14,015 nt of DNA from CAZIVO01 sp964542765 (GTDB taxonomy: Bacteria; Planctomycetota; UBA1135; UBA2386). The position numbers and the translations under genes are program-made. A model generated the notes under the pieces. The model ran no database searches. It was not told the origin of the DNA and saw only the letters and a list, made by a program, of their open reading frames with translations. The stretch is taken from assembly GCA_964542765.1 (NCBI GenBank), contig CAZIVO010000100.1:1-14015 (forward strand), in the 5' to 3' direction. Of the stretch, positions 13,300 through 14,015 are shown one piece after another. Each line of letters begins with the position of its first letter. The first letter of the stretch is position 1.

Positions 13300-14015
13300 A
13301 TGCTATATCGATACCTGCCCCTTCTCGCCGTTCTCGTGGCGGCTCCCCTCGGAGCTCAGAAGAACTGTTATTTTGCGCCGGATAGCAATGCTGGTGTTGG
13401 CGGCTGCAACGTGATCCCGTGGGGCACTAACAGCTCCAGCCCGACCTGGGTGAACCAACGCTATCAAACCAAGATGACGGTTGCCGATCTCGGCAATGCC
13501 AAGCGCACGATCACCGATCTGGCTTTTGCGCCATGTAACACAGGCACCCACACCTCGACCACCTTGGTCATCAAGCTGGCACACCACAAGGGAGCCTTGA
13601 CAACCAACTTCGCGACCAATCTTGGCAATGCTGCGGTCACGGTGCTGAACAAGAAGAACCATTCATGGACCAGAACAGCCAATACATGGAGCAAGGTCGG
13701 CCTCACTGGCTTTTTCAGCTACGACCCATCCAAGGGCGACCTCTTGCTCGATGTCCTGGTGACGGGCAACAATGCTACCCCCTCCGGTAACTCTTCTTGT
13801 CACACCGGCGCTCGTCAGAGGCTCTATACCTTTACTTGGGTGGGTGCTCCGCCGGCGAGCGGAACCATAGGGAATACCGCGGCCTTGAAGATGAGGGTGT
13901 GCACCGGAACCCCTAACGGATCCTTCACGGACTACGGCAATGGTTGTGGCCGTGGGCCTCTGACCATCGTTGGAAGTGGAACGCCCAATCTCACCAAGAA
14001 GTTTGGTCTCAATTT
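13300..14015 (+). CDS. Secreted cysteine-containing protein, array copy 3 (3' end cut off by window)
   Basis: The ATG at 13300 opens a frame that runs without a stop to the right edge, giving 238 visible codons. The protein begins MLYRYLPLLAVLVAAPLGA, then Q, and is about 90% identical to copy 1 over the visible part, including all six cysteines in range. Differences from copy 1 cluster near residues 80-88 and 160-195; several match copy 2 (for example the STTLVIK stretch and GN before the AALKM motif). The C-terminal domain is just starting (GSGTPNLTKKFGLN) when the window ends. The function is unknown, as for the other copies. Confidence 0.9.
   Translation, partial: MLYRYLPLLAVLVAAPLGAQKNCYFAPDSNAGVGGCNVIPWGTNSSSPTWVNQRYQTKMTVADLGNAKRTITDLAFAPCNTGTHTSTTLVIKLAHHKGALTTNFATNLGNAAVTVLNKKNHSWTRTANTWSKVGLTGFFSYDPSKGDLLLDVLVTGNNATPSGNSSCHTGARQRLYTFTWVGAPPASGTIGNTAALKMRVCTGTPNGSFTDYGNGCGRGPLTIVGSGTPNLTKKFGLN

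Larger units (their letters stand above)
10576..14015 (+). repeat. Tandem array of three leader-gene-spacer units (third cut by window)
   Basis: Three units start at 10576, 11908 and 13212 and repeat with a period of about 1.30-1.33 kb. Each has a leader of 87-88 bp followed by a gene of about 1 kb; complete units also have a spacer of about 300 bp. The two spacers are homologous to each other but not to the DNA left of unit 1. Copies 1 and 3 are the closest in coding sequence although copy 2 lies between them. The window ends inside copy 3, so the array may continue. Confidence 0.9.

Overview
The window looks like a chromosomal piece of a moderately GC-rich, Gram-negative-type bacterium, most likely a planctomycete (Planctomycetota). 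This is inferred from the kinds of protein present: large secreted proteins joining a LamG-like fold to an alpha/alpha-toroid, several exported proteins of no known function ending in a similar beta-rich C-terminal domain, and a membrane-anchored, Pro-rich small protein. No rRNA, tRNA or marker gene is present, so the placement rests on protein style alone. Five proteins have a cleavable signal peptide ending in a similar (A/S/G/H)-A-Q junction, and one more is a lipoprotein.

Layout: (i) 1-2222, the 3' part of a large LamG/toroid/sandwich protein whose start lies outside the window; it converges on (ii) a secreted alpha/beta hydrolase (4215-2299, minus), with a perfect stem-loop between the two genes. 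(iii) A small membrane-anchored protein (4970-4413, minus) lies upstream of the hydrolase; a perfect 22-bp palindrome sits between them. (iv) A secreted protein of unknown function (5272-6288, plus) with a pyrimidine-rich leader and a textbook intrinsic terminator. (v) An exported AbgB-like M20 amidohydrolase (7813-6380, minus) diverges from (vi) a lipoprotein aldose 1-epimerase (7900-9045), which is followed closely by (vii) a DUF374 lysophospholipid-acyltransferase-like protein (9085-9861) and (viii) a UspA-like protein (10015-10473). (ix) From about 10576 to the right edge is a tandem array of three paralogous secreted proteins, each preceded by the same ~88-bp leader; the third copy runs off the window.

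The array is the most unusual part. The 40 bp before each start codon are identical in all three copies. They hold a perfect AAGGAGG ribosome binding site set inside a small GGCC/GGCC hairpin. An extended -10 element and a CTTRCCAAGGTAAG dyad lie further upstream. Copies 1 and 3 are about 90% identical in protein, while copy 2 is about 70% identical to copy 1 (by-eye estimates). Copy 3 also carries short patches that match copy 2, which suggests gene conversion. The spacers between copies are homologous and keep a strong hairpin although one arm has changed in sequence.

The other genes do not form an obvious single pathway. GalM, DUF374 and UspA may be co-transcribed, and the rest look like independent units of an exported-protein-rich region. 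I found no CRISPR array, no insertion sequence, no tRNA and no recognisable defence or secretion system.
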